NCBI GenBank assembly: GCA_000156295.1
Contig: DS999231.1
Span: forward strand, 1 to 64,000
Direction of reading: 5' to 3'
Origin: a marine gamma proteobacterium HTCC2148
GTDB lineage: Bacteria > Pseudomonadota > Gammaproteobacteria > Pseudomonadales > Halieaceae
Length of the DNA: 64,000 bases
In this document: piece after piece, positions 40,352 to 48,129 of the stretch
How positions within the stretch are numbered: position 1 is the stretch's first letter
Layout: each line of letters begins with the position of its first letter
Notes under the pieces: generated by a model
Database searches by the model: none
What the model saw: only the letters and a program-made list of their open reading frames with translations
Told to the model about the DNA's origin: nothing
Position numbers and translations under genes: made by a program

Positions 40352-40978
40352 ATGTCTGCACTCAGCATAGAAAACGGTAGTAAACTACCGTGGAATAAGG
40401 GAAAGCTTGTAGGCCAGAAACGCCCGCTACAGTTGAAGGAAATCTGGGAAATTCGCTTCAAATTGGAGTCGAAGGCCCGAGTTAGGGACTTAGCACTCTT
40501 CAATCTCGCAATTGACAGCAAGCTTAGGGCATGTGACCTAATGCAGCTAAGAATTGCTGACCTAGCCCAGGGCAATCGGATTCAAAGTCGAGCTAGAATA
40601 ATTCAGCGGAAAACGGGCCGTCCGGTCCAATTCGAGATATCCGAACAGACCAGGCGATCTCTAGAAAGCTGGATTGCGCTTAGGAACCTAAAACCGCTCG
40701 ACTATGTCTTCCCAAGCCGAGTGGTTAAATCTGACCACCTTTCCAGGCGACAATACTTACGAATAGTCCATCGATGGGTCGCCGATATCGGGCTGGATAC
40801 CGCTTTATACGGCACACATACCCTGAGAAGGACTAAGGCCTCTATTATCTACAGAAAGACTAAAAACATACGGGCTGTTCAGCTTCTTCTAGGGCATTCG
40901 AGCCTCGAGAGCACGGTTAGGTATCTTGGAATAGATGAAGACGATGCCCTGACGCTGGCTGAACAGATAGAAGTCTAG
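40352..40978 (+). CDS. Minimal tyrosine recombinase/integrase
   Basis: A 208-aa site-specific recombinase with a complete catalytic set: Arg59 in SKLRACDL, Lys87 in QRKTGRPV, His156 and Arg159 in YGTHTLRRTK, His182 in LLLGHSSL, and nucleophile Tyr191 in STVRYLG. Only about 55 residues precede the catalytic domain (PWNKGKL opening), so the usual SAM-like core-binding domain is missing. It is far shorter than IntI (about 330 aa) or XerC/D (about 300 aa). The ATG at 40352 has GGAGGAGG upstream; a longer frame from 40205 runs through repeat R4 and is unlikely. I recall this short family as widespread in proteobacteria without a known function. Confidence 0.88.
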   Translation: MSALSIENGSKLPWNKGKLVGQKRPLQLKEIWEIRFKLESKARVRDLALFNLAIDSKLRACDLMQLRIADLAQGNRIQSRARIIQRKTGRPVQFEISEQTRRSLESWIALRNLKPLDYVFPSRVVKSDHLSRRQYLRIVHRWVADIGLDTALYGTHTLRRTKASIIYRKTKNIRAVQLLLGHSSLESTVRYLGIDEDDALTLAEQIEV

Positions 40979-41216
40979 CAGGCACGTCATGGCCGCAACG
41001 GCCTATGAACGATGGATGGTAGTGCGTAGCCGGCCATCGTTAGGGAAATGACGGCAATTGACCAGTAGATCCTTGCAGGCGTGTGCCTGTGTGCCTCCAA
41101 ATCCGCGCACCGTAGCCATACTGCTGACTCTGGTAATAGCCACCCATTCGGTTCCATTGAATATGATCGTTATATTGCGCATGTGAGGAGTATAGATTAT
41201 CCAGCATGGCGCGATG
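40979..41216. other. Non-coding stretch behind the recombinase with two hairpins
   Basis: With R5 and the GNAT leader this makes 326 nt without a convincing gene. It holds a perfect hairpin GGCCG-CAA-CGGCC (40991-41003) and an inverted repeat AACGATGG (41008-41015) / CCATCGTT (41034-41041), immediately followed by AGGG. A 67-codon frame at 41081-41284 lacks a Shine-Dalgarno site and runs through R5; I do not call it. Confidence 0.55.
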
Positions 41217-41240
41217 TCCGCTTTCGCCTAATAGCTGACT
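41217..41240 (+). repeat. Cassette repeat R5 (type B)
   Basis: GTCCGCTTT - CGCCTA - ATAGCTGAC on the plus strand, the same orientation as the recombinase 239 nt upstream and the GNAT gene 65 nt downstream. Confidence 0.88.
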
Positions 41241-41304
41241 GTCTAGTATCGGTTTATAAACGGATTAAGTTACCCTTCGACTAGGTTTTCGGAGTTGGCA
41301 GTCA

Positions 41305-41775
41305 ATGATCGAACTTTACCCAGTTATAGCTGGAGACATACCCGAAATTTCGCTACTTGTAGAACAGACTAGCGAGCTTCAAGTGATACCGACTTTGTCG
41401 TCCGCAGGTCAGCTATCGATGCGATCGGCTCGATCGGCAGATATTTCATCTATTGCAGATGCGTCAAAGTATCGAGCAGTAAAAGCCGTTTCCGACGATA
41501 AAATCATAGGTTATGTTGCATGGCGCGACCCTTACTATATCGCCCAGCTGTATGTTCTCCCCGAAAGTCAAAATAGAGGAGTTGGAGGGGCATTGCTAGA
41601 CGCTGTGATAGCGCGCTCCGGCTACGATCGACTGCATCTCAAAGCGTCAATAAACGCGATTGGCTTCTATGAGCGGTACGGCTTTACTCACGATGGAGCT
41701 GAAGAGAGCGATAAGGGGATACGATATGTACCTATGTCATTCAGAGTCGACTCAAAGCATGAGCGTCCGCTTTGA
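41305..41775 (+). CDS. GNAT family N-acetyltransferase (cassette gene)
   Basis: A 156-aa GNAT fold: N-terminal IELYPVIAGDIPEISLLVEQT, acetyl-CoA loop YVLPESQNRGVGGALLDAVI (R/Q-x-x-G-x-G/A), and C-terminal NAIGFYERYGFTHDG. GGAG lies before the ATG. Its stop codon TGA (41773-41775) lies inside repeat R6, so gene and repeat share bases. The substrate is unknown; acetylation of a toxin, antibiotic or protein is possible. Confidence 0.83.
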   Translation: MIELYPVIAGDIPEISLLVEQTSELQVIPTLSSAGQLSMRSARSADISSIADASKYRAVKAVSDDKIIGYVAWRDPYYIAQLYVLPESQNRGVGGALLDAVIARSGYDRLHLKASINAIGFYERYGFTHDGAEESDKGIRYVPMSFRVDSKHERPL

Positions 41776-41788
41776 GGTGAAAGCGGAC
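41765..41788 (+). repeat. Cassette repeat R6 (type A)
   Basis: GTCCGCTTT - GAGGTG - AAAGCGGAC on the plus strand. It is the exact reverse complement of R1, 3.9 kb away, and contains the stop codon of the GNAT gene. Confidence 0.92.
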
Positions 41789-41934
41789 ATTATTTAGTGC
41801 TGAAAATAGTACTACTTTTATTGGTTAGTCTATAAGAAATATTAACTTGTGCGTAATTACACTCGTCTTTAATCAAATTTGCTCAGCACCCAGCTCTATC
41901 GACCATTACAACCAATTTGTGCTTGTATAGAGCC

Positions 41935-42285
41935 ATGAAGCTCCTCGGCACTTACACTTCTATTATTGAAGCCAACCACGTAGCCAACAGCTTGCGTGAG
42001 AAAGGTGTTCTCTGTCGGGTTTCAGACATCAATGCCTACAACTACTGGGCCATTACCGGGGTCACTGATGTGCGTGTTTGGGTGATCCTCGACTCCCAGT
42101 GGGAAGACGCCCAGGCACTGCTGGCTGATAGCCGCCACACCCCCGAAAACCCCTTACCATCTGAAGACATGGCGCTATTGGAAGCCAGTCAGCCTCTGCA
42201 CTACCAACACATCATCTACGCGTCGGGGGGATTACTGGCGGTGATTGTCCTGGTTCTGTTTTTTCTGTTCAGTCAGTCGCGGTGA
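41935..42285 (+). CDS. DUF2007 domain protein with C-terminal transmembrane helix
   Basis: A 116-aa protein. The N-terminal domain MKLLGTYTSIIEANHVANSLREKGVLCRV ... VRVWVILDSQWEDAQALL is the PII-like DUF2007 ('putative signal transducing') fold. The C-terminus is one helix IIYASGGLLAVIVLVLFFLF. The ATG at 41935 gives the family start. First gene right of the array, of normal composition for the chromosome. Confidence 0.82.
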   Translation: MKLLGTYTSIIEANHVANSLREKGVLCRVSDINAYNYWAITGVTDVRVWVILDSQWEDAQALLADSRHTPENPLPSEDMALLEASQPLHYQHIIYASGGLLAVIVLVLFFLFSQSR

Positions 42286-42343
42286 ACATTTAGCAACACC
42301 TGCCTGATCTGGCGACGGGTTTTATTTCTCCAACTGGACATTT

Positions 42344-42372
42344 TTGCCTGCCTGACTAATACTGTATATATG
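42344..42372 (+). promoter_or_regulatory. Likely imuB promoter
   Basis: TTGCCT (42344-42349), 17-nt spacer, TATATG (42367-42372). The -10 lies inside the LexA box. Confidence 0.45.
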
Positions 42373-42377
42373 TACAG
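42362..42377. promoter_or_regulatory. LexA box upstream of imuB
   Basis: CTGTATATATGTACAG, a near-ideal LexA operator (CTG-N10-CAG), within a longer inverted repeat ACTAATACTG / CAGTATTAGT. It lies 67 nt before the imuB start. Confidence 0.93.
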
Positions 42378-42443
42378 TATTAGTCAATTTAAACTGGGAT
42401 ACATTCCCCCTGCGTATTTGCAGTGTTTTGCAGGAGCAGGCCC

Positions 42444-43868
42444 GTGAGCCTGTGGTTGTGCCTGCGTTTTCACCAGTTGCCCCTGCAATGCCTTAATCGC
42501 TCCGAGGAGCAAGCCGTAGTGGTGCTGGCCAAGCAGCGAGTGTTGCGGGCCAACGACTATGCAGCGGCACTGGGCATTCGTGAGGACATGGGCGCGACTA
42601 CGGTTCGCGCCCTGCTGGCTGATGAGCCTGTACAATTGCTGGAGCGAGATACCAGCGCCGAGGCGCGCTGCCTGCAGCAGTTATGCTGTTGGGGCTACAG
42701 TATTACGCCCAGCCTCCACACCCACGGAGCCGATTGCTTGCAGTTGGAAATTGGCAGTTGCCTGGCCTTATTTCGCGGAATGGACTTGCTACTCGCGGAA
42801 GTGAGTAACGGTATTGCCAGCCGTGGATTTCGAGTTGAGTATGGTCTGGCACCCACGCCCGGAGCTGCGTGGCTGCTTTCCTTCAGCGAAAATGACCAGG
42901 CCAATGACTACCAGCGCCCTTTGCAGGATCGGCTGACCCCTCTGCCCCTTAGCTTACTTTCAGGGTTTAACACCACGGTCGATTCACTGCGCCGAGCAGG
43001 CTTGCATACCTTTGGCGACATTCTTTCCTTGCCGCCCTCAGCATTGGGACGTCGCTGCGGCGCTGAATTCACAGGACACCTACAGCAGGTGCTGGGACAA
43101 CGAGAAAACATACACCCGGACTACCAGCCCCCAACAAACTTCAGTGATGAATACTGGTTTGGCTACGAGGTCCGCGGCAATGAAGAACTCATGCCTGCCA
43201 TACAGCTATTGCTACAATCCCTGTGCCGGTTTTTGCGTAACACACAATTGCAAACGGCTGAAATTCTCTGGCAATTAGTGGGTATCGATCACTCTCTTGA
43301 AGAAATTCGGGTACGTAGCAGCTCCAGCCACAGCGACTGGGAGAACTGGTATCAACTGACGCGCATTCGCCTGGAGCGACTGGAACTGAAGGTAGAGGTA
43401 GAAGGCCTGGCTCTAATCTGCGACACCCTGAACAGTGGGCAGCTGGAAAACATCGATTTGTTCAGCCCCCGTAAACAGCGTGAACCCCTTGCTAGCCTGC
43501 TTGATCGCCTGCGTAACCGTCTGGGACTACAGGCCGTAAAAAAGGTCGGCTGCCGCAACGAGCATTTACCCGAATTTGCAGTACATAGCTGTGTCGACAG
43601 GCCAGCCGACGACGCTAGCAACAGCCTCTGTGCCCAGCGCCCCTTCTGGTTAATGCCCTCTCCCAGGGACCTGCCCGAGCGGCGTAGCAAGCTTTACTGG
43701 CAAGGAGGGCTTGAGCTGGTTTACGGTCCCGAACGTATAGAAGATAACTGGTGGCAACAGGCTGTCAGTCGCGATTACTACATCGCCAAGGGAGAGGCCG
43801 GCCAGCACTATTGGGTCTTTCACGATCGTTTAGCGCGCCGCTGGTATATTCACGGTATCTTCGCCTAG
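42444..43868 (+). CDS. imuB: ImuB, Y-family polymerase-like protein without catalytic residues
   Basis: A 474-aa mutasome organiser. The normal Y-family DxD-x-FFA-x-VE start is replaced by SLWLCLRFHQLPLQC and the second SxDE motif by LQLEIGSCLALFRG, so it should be catalytically inactive, as known for ImuB. The HhH region (LPLSLLSGFNTTVDSLRRAGLHTFGDILSLP) and little-finger region follow. NIDLFSP near residue 350 looks like a beta-clamp binding motif. The GTG at 42444 has AGGAGCAGG just upstream. Confidence 0.88.
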   Translation: MSLWLCLRFHQLPLQCLNRSEEQAVVVLAKQRVLRANDYAAALGIREDMGATTVRALLADEPVQLLERDTSAEARCLQQLCCWGYSITPSLHTHGADCLQLEIGSCLALFRGMDLLLAEVSNGIASRGFRVEYGLAPTPGAAWLLSFSENDQANDYQRPLQDRLTPLPLSLLSGFNTTVDSLRRAGLHTFGDILSLPPSALGRRCGAEFTGHLQQVLGQRENIHPDYQPPTNFSDEYWFGYEVRGNEELMPAIQLLLQSLCRFLRNTQLQTAEILWQLVGIDHSLEEIRVRSSSSHSDWENWYQLTRIRLERLELKVEVEGLALICDTLNSGQLENIDLFSPRKQREPLASLLDRLRNRLGLQAVKKVGCRNEHLPEFAVHSCVDRPADDASNSLCAQRPFWLMPSPRDLPERRSKLYWQGGLELVYGPERIEDNWWQQAVSRDYYIAKGEAGQHYWVFHDRLARRWYIHGIFA

Positions 43869-43922
43869 AAAGTTACCGCCACACAGCACCAATCCTCACA
43901 ATATTTATGTCTATTTTAGAGT

Positions 43923-43953
43923 GCCTATTCTAACGGCATGGGTGAGAATAGGC
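43923..43953. repeat. Perfect inverted repeat upstream of the Usp gene
   Basis: GCCTATTCT (43923-43931) and AGAATAGGC (43945-43953), 13 nt apart, 31 nt before the start of the universal stress gene. It could be an operator or a transcript hairpin; there is no T-run, so not a standard terminator. Confidence 0.6.
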
Positions 43954-43983
43954 GTATTGGTGATAAATGAAATGGAGCATCGC

Positions 43984-44796
43984 ATGGCATTGAGCAAGTT
44001 TCTGGTCGTTCACGATCCCACGCGTGAAGAACAGCCTGCCCTTGAACGAGCGGCCATGGTCGCTGAAAAGCTGGGCGCCGGTCTGCATTTGTTCGGTTGC
44101 ATTCACGGCGATGTCTCTGGCGCAGACAAGCAATCTGAAGCCGTAAAACAGCGCCTGGGTGATCATAAAAAAATACTGGAAGAAGCAGTGGCGCCTATTG
44201 CCGCAAGCGGTTTAACGGTAAGCACAGAAGTGGAATGGGACAAAGACTGGTACCACGCCGTCGTTCGCGCAGCTGCTCGCAATCATGCAGACATTGTGTA
44301 TAAGTCCTCTTACAAGCACAGCGCCAGTCAGCGCATTCTCAAGTCTACTTCTGACTGGACCTTGATCAGGGAGTGCCTGAGCCCGGTGCTATTGATCAAG
44401 CAAGTAAAGAGACCCGAGGTACCTGTCATTCTGGCAGCCATAGACATCAGCGTCAGAACCCAGTCCTACGAAAAGCTCAATGAGCATATTCTGGAACTGG
44501 GACGAAAATTGGTCGTGAGCGACATCGCCGAGATTCACGTAGTCAATGCCTTTCCTGATTTTCGGATAACTCCCGATCCGCGTAAATTGATTGAGGCTAC
44601 TGGCTTAGACAAAAGCCGCATTCACATCATGATGGGGCCGCCCGAGAGAGTCATCGTTGAAATGGCAAATAAACTCAATGCCAATATGGTAGTTGTCGGA
44701 AATTCACACCGGTCAGGCCTTGCCGCCATGATGCAAGGCAATACCGCGGAAAAAATTCTCGATAAGTTGGACTGCAATGTACTGGCCATGCCTTAA
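43984..44796 (+). CDS. Tandem universal stress protein (UspE-like)
   Basis: A 270-aa protein made of two Usp domains. The first starts MALSKFLVVHDPT and ends ECLSPVLLIKQ; the second starts VPVILAAIDIS and has the nucleotide motif VVVGNSHRSGLAAMMQGNTAEKILDKLDCNVLAMP (G-x2-G-x9-G-S/N type). UspE proteins are linked to stress survival and DNA damage. GGAG lies 6 nt before the ATG at 43984. The ZIP gene follows within 16 nt. Confidence 0.87.
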   Translation: MALSKFLVVHDPTREEQPALERAAMVAEKLGAGLHLFGCIHGDVSGADKQSEAVKQRLGDHKKILEEAVAPIAASGLTVSTEVEWDKDWYHAVVRAAARNHADIVYKSSYKHSASQRILKSTSDWTLIRECLSPVLLIKQVKRPEVPVILAAIDISVRTQSYEKLNEHILELGRKLVVSDIAEIHVVNAFPDFRITPDPRKLIEATGLDKSRIHIMMGPPERVIVEMANKLNANMVVVGNSHRSGLAAMMQGNTAEKILDKLDCNVLAMP

Positions 44797-44811
44797 GGGT
44801 TTCGACACACC

Positions 44812-45567
44812 ATGAGTCCCGTGCTCTCAGCAGCTTTCTGGGGCTTCTTCTCCGGTGGGGCGCTTATACTGGGCGCTGCGATCGGTTTTTACTATTCGGT
44901 ACCCAATCGAGTGGCTGCCTCAATCATGGCCTTCGGCAGCGGTGTGCTGATATCCGCACTGTCATTCGAACTGATGGAAGAAGCCTTCCAGATCGCTGGA
45001 TTAGGGGCCACCGCAACCGGTTTCCTGTTGGGTGCAATTGCCTATGCTGGCGCTAACCGTTTGCTGGCCAACCAGGGCGCCAAACACCGTAAGCGATCGG
45101 GAAACCAACAGCCCAGCGAGCAGGAAGACAGCGGCAGCGGCGCAGCCATTGCTCTAGGAGCCCTGCTCGATGGGATTCCGGAATCTATTGTCATCGGCTT
45201 AAGCATATTGCATGGCGGCGCTGTCAGCATCGCCACCGTGGCTGCCATATTTTTATCAAACCTGCCCGAGGGAATTTCTAGCTCCATTGGCATGCGTAAG
45301 TCCGGTCGGTCTGCAAGTTACGTATTTGGAGTGTGGATAACCATCGCCATCGCCTGTGGGTTGTCATCGCTGGCGGGCTATGTGGTTTTCGACAGCTTTT
45401 CTCCAATGGTGGTTGCAGCGACCACAGCCGTCGCCGCCGGAGCCATGCTGACTATGATTGTTGACACCATGATTCCAGAAGCCTTTGCAGAGACACACGA
45501 TTGGACGGGATTGATCGCGGTGCTGGGCTTCCTGACTTCATTTTCACTAACGGAATTGGCTGGATGA
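44812..45567 (+). CDS. ZIP family metal transporter
   Basis: A 251-aa inner-membrane protein of about eight helices. The metal-binding helices are ALLDGIPESIVIGLSI and FLSNLPEGISSSIGM, with a variable polar loop at about residues 85-108 between helices 3 and 4. Zn2+ or another divalent metal is the expected substrate. Probably cotranscribed with the Usp gene. Confidence 0.88.
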   Translation: MSPVLSAAFWGFFSGGALILGAAIGFYYSVPNRVAASIMAFGSGVLISALSFELMEEAFQIAGLGATATGFLLGAIAYAGANRLLANQGAKHRKRSGNQQPSEQEDSGSGAAIALGALLDGIPESIVIGLSILHGGAVSIATVAAIFLSNLPEGISSSIGMRKSGRSASYVFGVWITIAIACGLSSLAGYVVFDSFSPMVVAATTAVAAGAMLTMIVDTMIPEAFAETHDWTGLIAVLGFLTSFSLTELAG

Positions 45568-45619
45568 GGTTATCTATTAGAGCCACCGGCCATCACCACC
45601 AACAGCGGACGATTCGATA

Positions 45620-46015
45620 ATGACTGGCGCGAATGACCTCGACACTCTTTTAGCTTCCATGTCACCGCAGCTGGATAAAGAAGACTACGTATTCTGGAGC
45701 GCCGGAAACGCACAATATGGCGACCACAGTGAACTACAACCCATTGCCAGCTGCATGGAGCCTGAAGGGCTCACACTGGTTATAGCCAAAACCAAAGCCG
45801 ACGCTCATAAAATACATTACGACTGCGTGTTCAAGCGCATCACCCTGGAAGTCCATTCAAGTCTGGAGGCTGTGGGGCTCACTGCCGCTTTCGCCAAAAA
45901 ACTAGGCGAGCACGGTATCAGCGCCAATGTCATCGCTGGCTATTTTCACGATCACATTTTTGTCCAAAGTGAGCTTGCAGGCAGGGCCATGGTTGCCCTT
46001 GGCGAGCTCTCCTAG
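45620..46015 (+). CDS. ACT domain-containing protein
   Basis: A 131-aa protein with the two-part ACT arrangement: MTGANDLDTLLASMSPQL ... FWSAG, then ITLEVHSSLEAVGLTAAFAKKLGEHGISANVIAGYFHDHIFV. Such stand-alone ACT proteins are thought to bind small ligands such as amino acids. It is convergent with the YidB-like gene. Confidence 0.82.
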   Translation: MTGANDLDTLLASMSPQLDKEDYVFWSAGNAQYGDHSELQPIASCMEPEGLTLVIAKTKADAHKIHYDCVFKRITLEVHSSLEAVGLTAAFAKKLGEHGISANVIAGYFHDHIFVQSELAGRAMVALGELS

Positions 46016-46051
46016 CCCGGCGTCTTGGCGCGTAACGTGAGCCAGGGCGCG

Positions 46052-46468
46052 CTAACTTAGAAAAGATTTTGCGGCGCCCATCAGGCCGCCCATACCGCCA
46101 GCTGCGTCAAGCAAACTACCGCCAGAGCTGGCCTTATCCATTAACTGCGGCAGCACATCCGCCAGCCCCGAGGCTGCCGTTCCGGTGTCGGTACCCAGCG
46201 AAGAAGCAAAGTCTGACACTTTGCTGTCACCCAGCAACCCCATAATACTTTCTGCAGAAATTGCGCTATTGCCCCCATCACCCAGCCAAGAACTGACAAT
46301 ACCGCCCAGCTCACCACTGGAAGCCATTTTACTCGCCAATCCAGCGAGATCGACGCCGCCCTTGCCATCGCCCAGCAGACTAGACAAAGCATTTTCAATT
46401 GAACCGCTATCGAGTTGCAGGCCCAATTTTTCCGACAATAATTGGGCACCCATTTGAATGACATCCAT
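46052..46468 (-). CDS. YidB/DUF937 family protein
   Basis: A 138-aa Gly/Ser-rich helical protein: LLSEKLGLQLDSGSIENALSSLLGDG, then ISAESIMGLLGDSKVSDFASSLG and LPQLMDKASSGGSLLDA. The repeated helix pattern is typical of YidB/DUF937, of unknown function. No signal peptide. Confidence 0.78.
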   Translation of the reverse strand: MDVIQMGAQLLSEKLGLQLDSGSIENALSSLLGDGKGGVDLAGLASKMASSGELGGIVSSWLGDGGNSAISAESIMGLLGDSKVSDFASSLGTDTGTAASGLADVLPQLMDKASSGGSLLDAAGGMGGLMGAAKSFLS

Positions 46469-46559
46469 TGATCTATTCCTATCTTAAATTAAAGGTTCAG
46501 TTTTATATTAAGAATAGACCATATGCGCGAAAAGCCACTAGATGAAACGATAAAACTGA

Positions 46560-46898
46560 TCACGCTTTTTTTACAAATTGAGACTTGAGCTTCATTGGTC
46601 CGATGCCATCAATTTTACAATCGATATCATGGTCGCCCTCTACCAAACGGATATTTTTCACCTTGGTTCCCACTTTCACCACCGAGGATGAGCCCTTCAC
46701 CTTAAGATCTTTAATGACCGTGACAGTATCGCCATTCACAAGGGGATTACCGTTAGCATCGCTAACAACTTTTTCGTCGATGTCTTCTGCACTGCCATCC
46801 CGCGGCCACTCATGGCCACACTCGGGACAAACAAACTGATCTCGGTCTTCGTAGACATAGGAAGAAGAGCACTCAGGGCACTTCGGTATTTCACTCAT
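46560..46898 (-). CDS. yjdM: YjdM (PhnA) zinc-ribbon protein
   Basis: A 112-aa protein. The N-terminal zinc ribbon is [25 protein letters not shown] (two CxxC pairs); the C-terminal SH3-like domain starts [24 protein letters not shown]. Despite the name PhnA it is not phosphonoacetate hydrolase; its role is unknown. Confidence 0.92.
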   Translation of the reverse strand: MSEIPKCPECSSSYVYEDRDQFVCPECGHEWPRDGSAEDIDEKVVSDANGNPLVNGDTVTVIKDLKVKGSSSVVKVGTKVKNIRLVEGDHDIDCKIDGIGPMKLKSQFVKKA

Positions 46899-46927
46899 AA
46901 ACTTGTCTCTTGTTTTATCAACTGGTC

Positions 46928-47347
46928 TTAGTGATCAGGAATCAGGCGCTTACCCATGCTAACAACGGCGTCTTCTCCATAGCCGATACTGTTGTAAAAA
47001 TCGATAATTGCAGTATTAGCTCGCCTCACCTGTAAGTTCAGCTTTGGGCAACCCCGCACAAGCAGGATTTTTTCGATCGCGCGCATCATCACGGTGCCAT
47101 AACTTTTTCGCTGTTGGTCAGGGCTAACCGCCAGGTAATTAACCCAACCTCTGTGCCCGTCGTAGCCCCCCATCACCGAGGCCACTATTTGGTCATTAAC
47201 CACTCCCACCAGGAAAAGATCCCGGCCCACCTCCAGTTTGCGAGCAATATCTTTACGAGGATCGTTATGAGCGACCACAAGCCCACACTCGTTCCAGAGG
47301 CCTATAACCGCATCTTCATCAGAATCCTGATAGGTTCGAATATTCAT
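46928..47347 (-). CDS. GNAT acetyltransferase, YpeA-like
   Basis: A 139-aa [56 protein letters not shown] and [32 protein letters not shown] match the YpeA subgroup. The last A-box glycine position reads KSYG rather than GIG/GYG. Its start lies next to the stop of the cupin gene, so they are likely cotranscribed. Confidence 0.87.
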   Translation of the reverse strand: MNIRTYQDSDEDAVIGLWNECGLVVAHNDPRKDIARKLEVGRDLFLVGVVNDQIVASVMGGYDGHRGWVNYLAVSPDQQRKSYGTVMMRAIEKILLVRGCPKLNLQVRRANTAIIDFYNSIGYGEDAVVSMGKRLIPDH

Positions 47348-47659
47348 TCAGTAATGCACCGCCAGCCAGATCGTGTCTTCATCAGGCGACGTCCATTCCA
47401 CTCGATGTCGCTCATGAGCAGCAATGTTAACGTAATCGCCCTCTTCAAGGGTAACTGACGCCTTATCGGCGAAAGCAATCACCGCCCTGCCTCGCAGGAC
47501 CATCACCCACTCAGCTCGCTCCTGGTCGTACCAATCGTCGGGCGCGGAGGCATGCCCCCTGGAGACAATTCGCTCGATACGCAGGCCTTCTCTCTCAACC
47601 AGACACTGGAACAGCTCTTCGGGTAGGTCATGTGGTATATCAGAAAAGAAATTACTCAT
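47348..47659 (-). CDS. Cupin domain protein
   Basis: A 103-aa single cupin barrel: ERAEWVMVLRGRAVIAF and LEEGDYVNIAAHERHRVEWT carry the metal-ligand motifs (E ... and H-x-H region). It resembles small cupins found near phosphonate or stress genes. First gene of a pair with the YpeA-like acetyltransferase. Confidence 0.82.
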   Translation of the reverse strand: MSNFFSDIPHDLPEELFQCLVEREGLRIERIVSRGHASAPDDWYDQERAEWVMVLRGRAVIAFADKASVTLEEGDYVNIAAHERHRVEWTSPDEDTIWLAVHY

Positions 47660-47721
47660 GCTAGATAACTCATTGCGGATCGAACCACTGCCTCCAAATA
47701 TTGCAGAACTTCATGAACACA

Positions 47722-47964
47722 CTATCTAAGCTCCCATCGATAATAACGACAGCCGCCGGTTCGAAACTGCTTCTCCAGCGCTCTTCGACTGCGCTTCCAT
47801 GCATCCATCTGCGGACCACTACCACCGTTGCTGCGCAACTCATCATAGCGCTCAATTTTCAGCTGCAGTTTTCGACATTCCTCAAGACTTGCCTGCTGCG
47901 CTAATACGACAGGACAAAAAAATGAAGCGATAACGATAGCCAGGCAAAGCAAACAACTTTTCAT
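47722..47964 (-). CDS. Small exported protein of unknown function
   Basis: An 80-aa protein with a signal peptide MKSCLLCLAIVIASFFCPVVLA ending before QQASLEECRKLQLKI. The mature part is short, helical and basic with two cysteines (LEECRK and GGCRYYRW), which could form a disulfide. AGG lies 8 nt before the ATG at 47964. Confidence 0.55.
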   Translation of the reverse strand: MKSCLLCLAIVIASFFCPVVLAQQASLEECRKLQLKIERYDELRSNGGSGPQMDAWKRSRRALEKQFRTGGCRYYRWELR

Positions 47965-48129
47965 CACATACACCTCCCTGTATATGCGCTCAGTCTAGCG
48001 CGTTATTAATCTCTATCGACAAATCATATTAGGGCATCAGTAATCAAAACCAGAGCTCAGTCTCGGCGGGGCTGTCAAAATCGCTTGGGCTTATGTTTCT
48101 ACCAATGGCGCACCAAAAATTGTTCCAGA

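Larger units (their letters stand above)
37859..41788. mobile_element. Candidate gene-cassette array with a solitary tyrosine recombinase
   Basis: Six 24-nt palindromic repeats alternate with five single genes. Leftward from the recombinase: R4 - gene C - R3 - gene B - R2 - gene A - R1, all on the minus strand. Rightward: recombinase - R5 - GNAT - R6, on the plus strand. Every repeat except R4 lies 3' of a gene and points the same way as that gene; R4 occupies the position attI has in an integron. Unit lengths are about 0.55-1.1 kb. The left part is clearly AT-rich (for example 33% GC in 38461-38520). The region splits imuA from imuB. Confidence 0.6.

Noticed and set aside
41081-41284. A 67-codon plus-strand ORF between recombinase and GNAT
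   Set aside because: No Shine-Dalgarno site, sequence reads through repeat R5, and the composition does not look protein-like.
37859-41788. Standard class-type integron with attC sites
   Set aside because: The recombinase is too short, lacks the N-terminal domain and IntI-like features, and the repeats have no paired R/L boxes. A CRISPR array was also considered: spacing is far too long and the spacers are genes.
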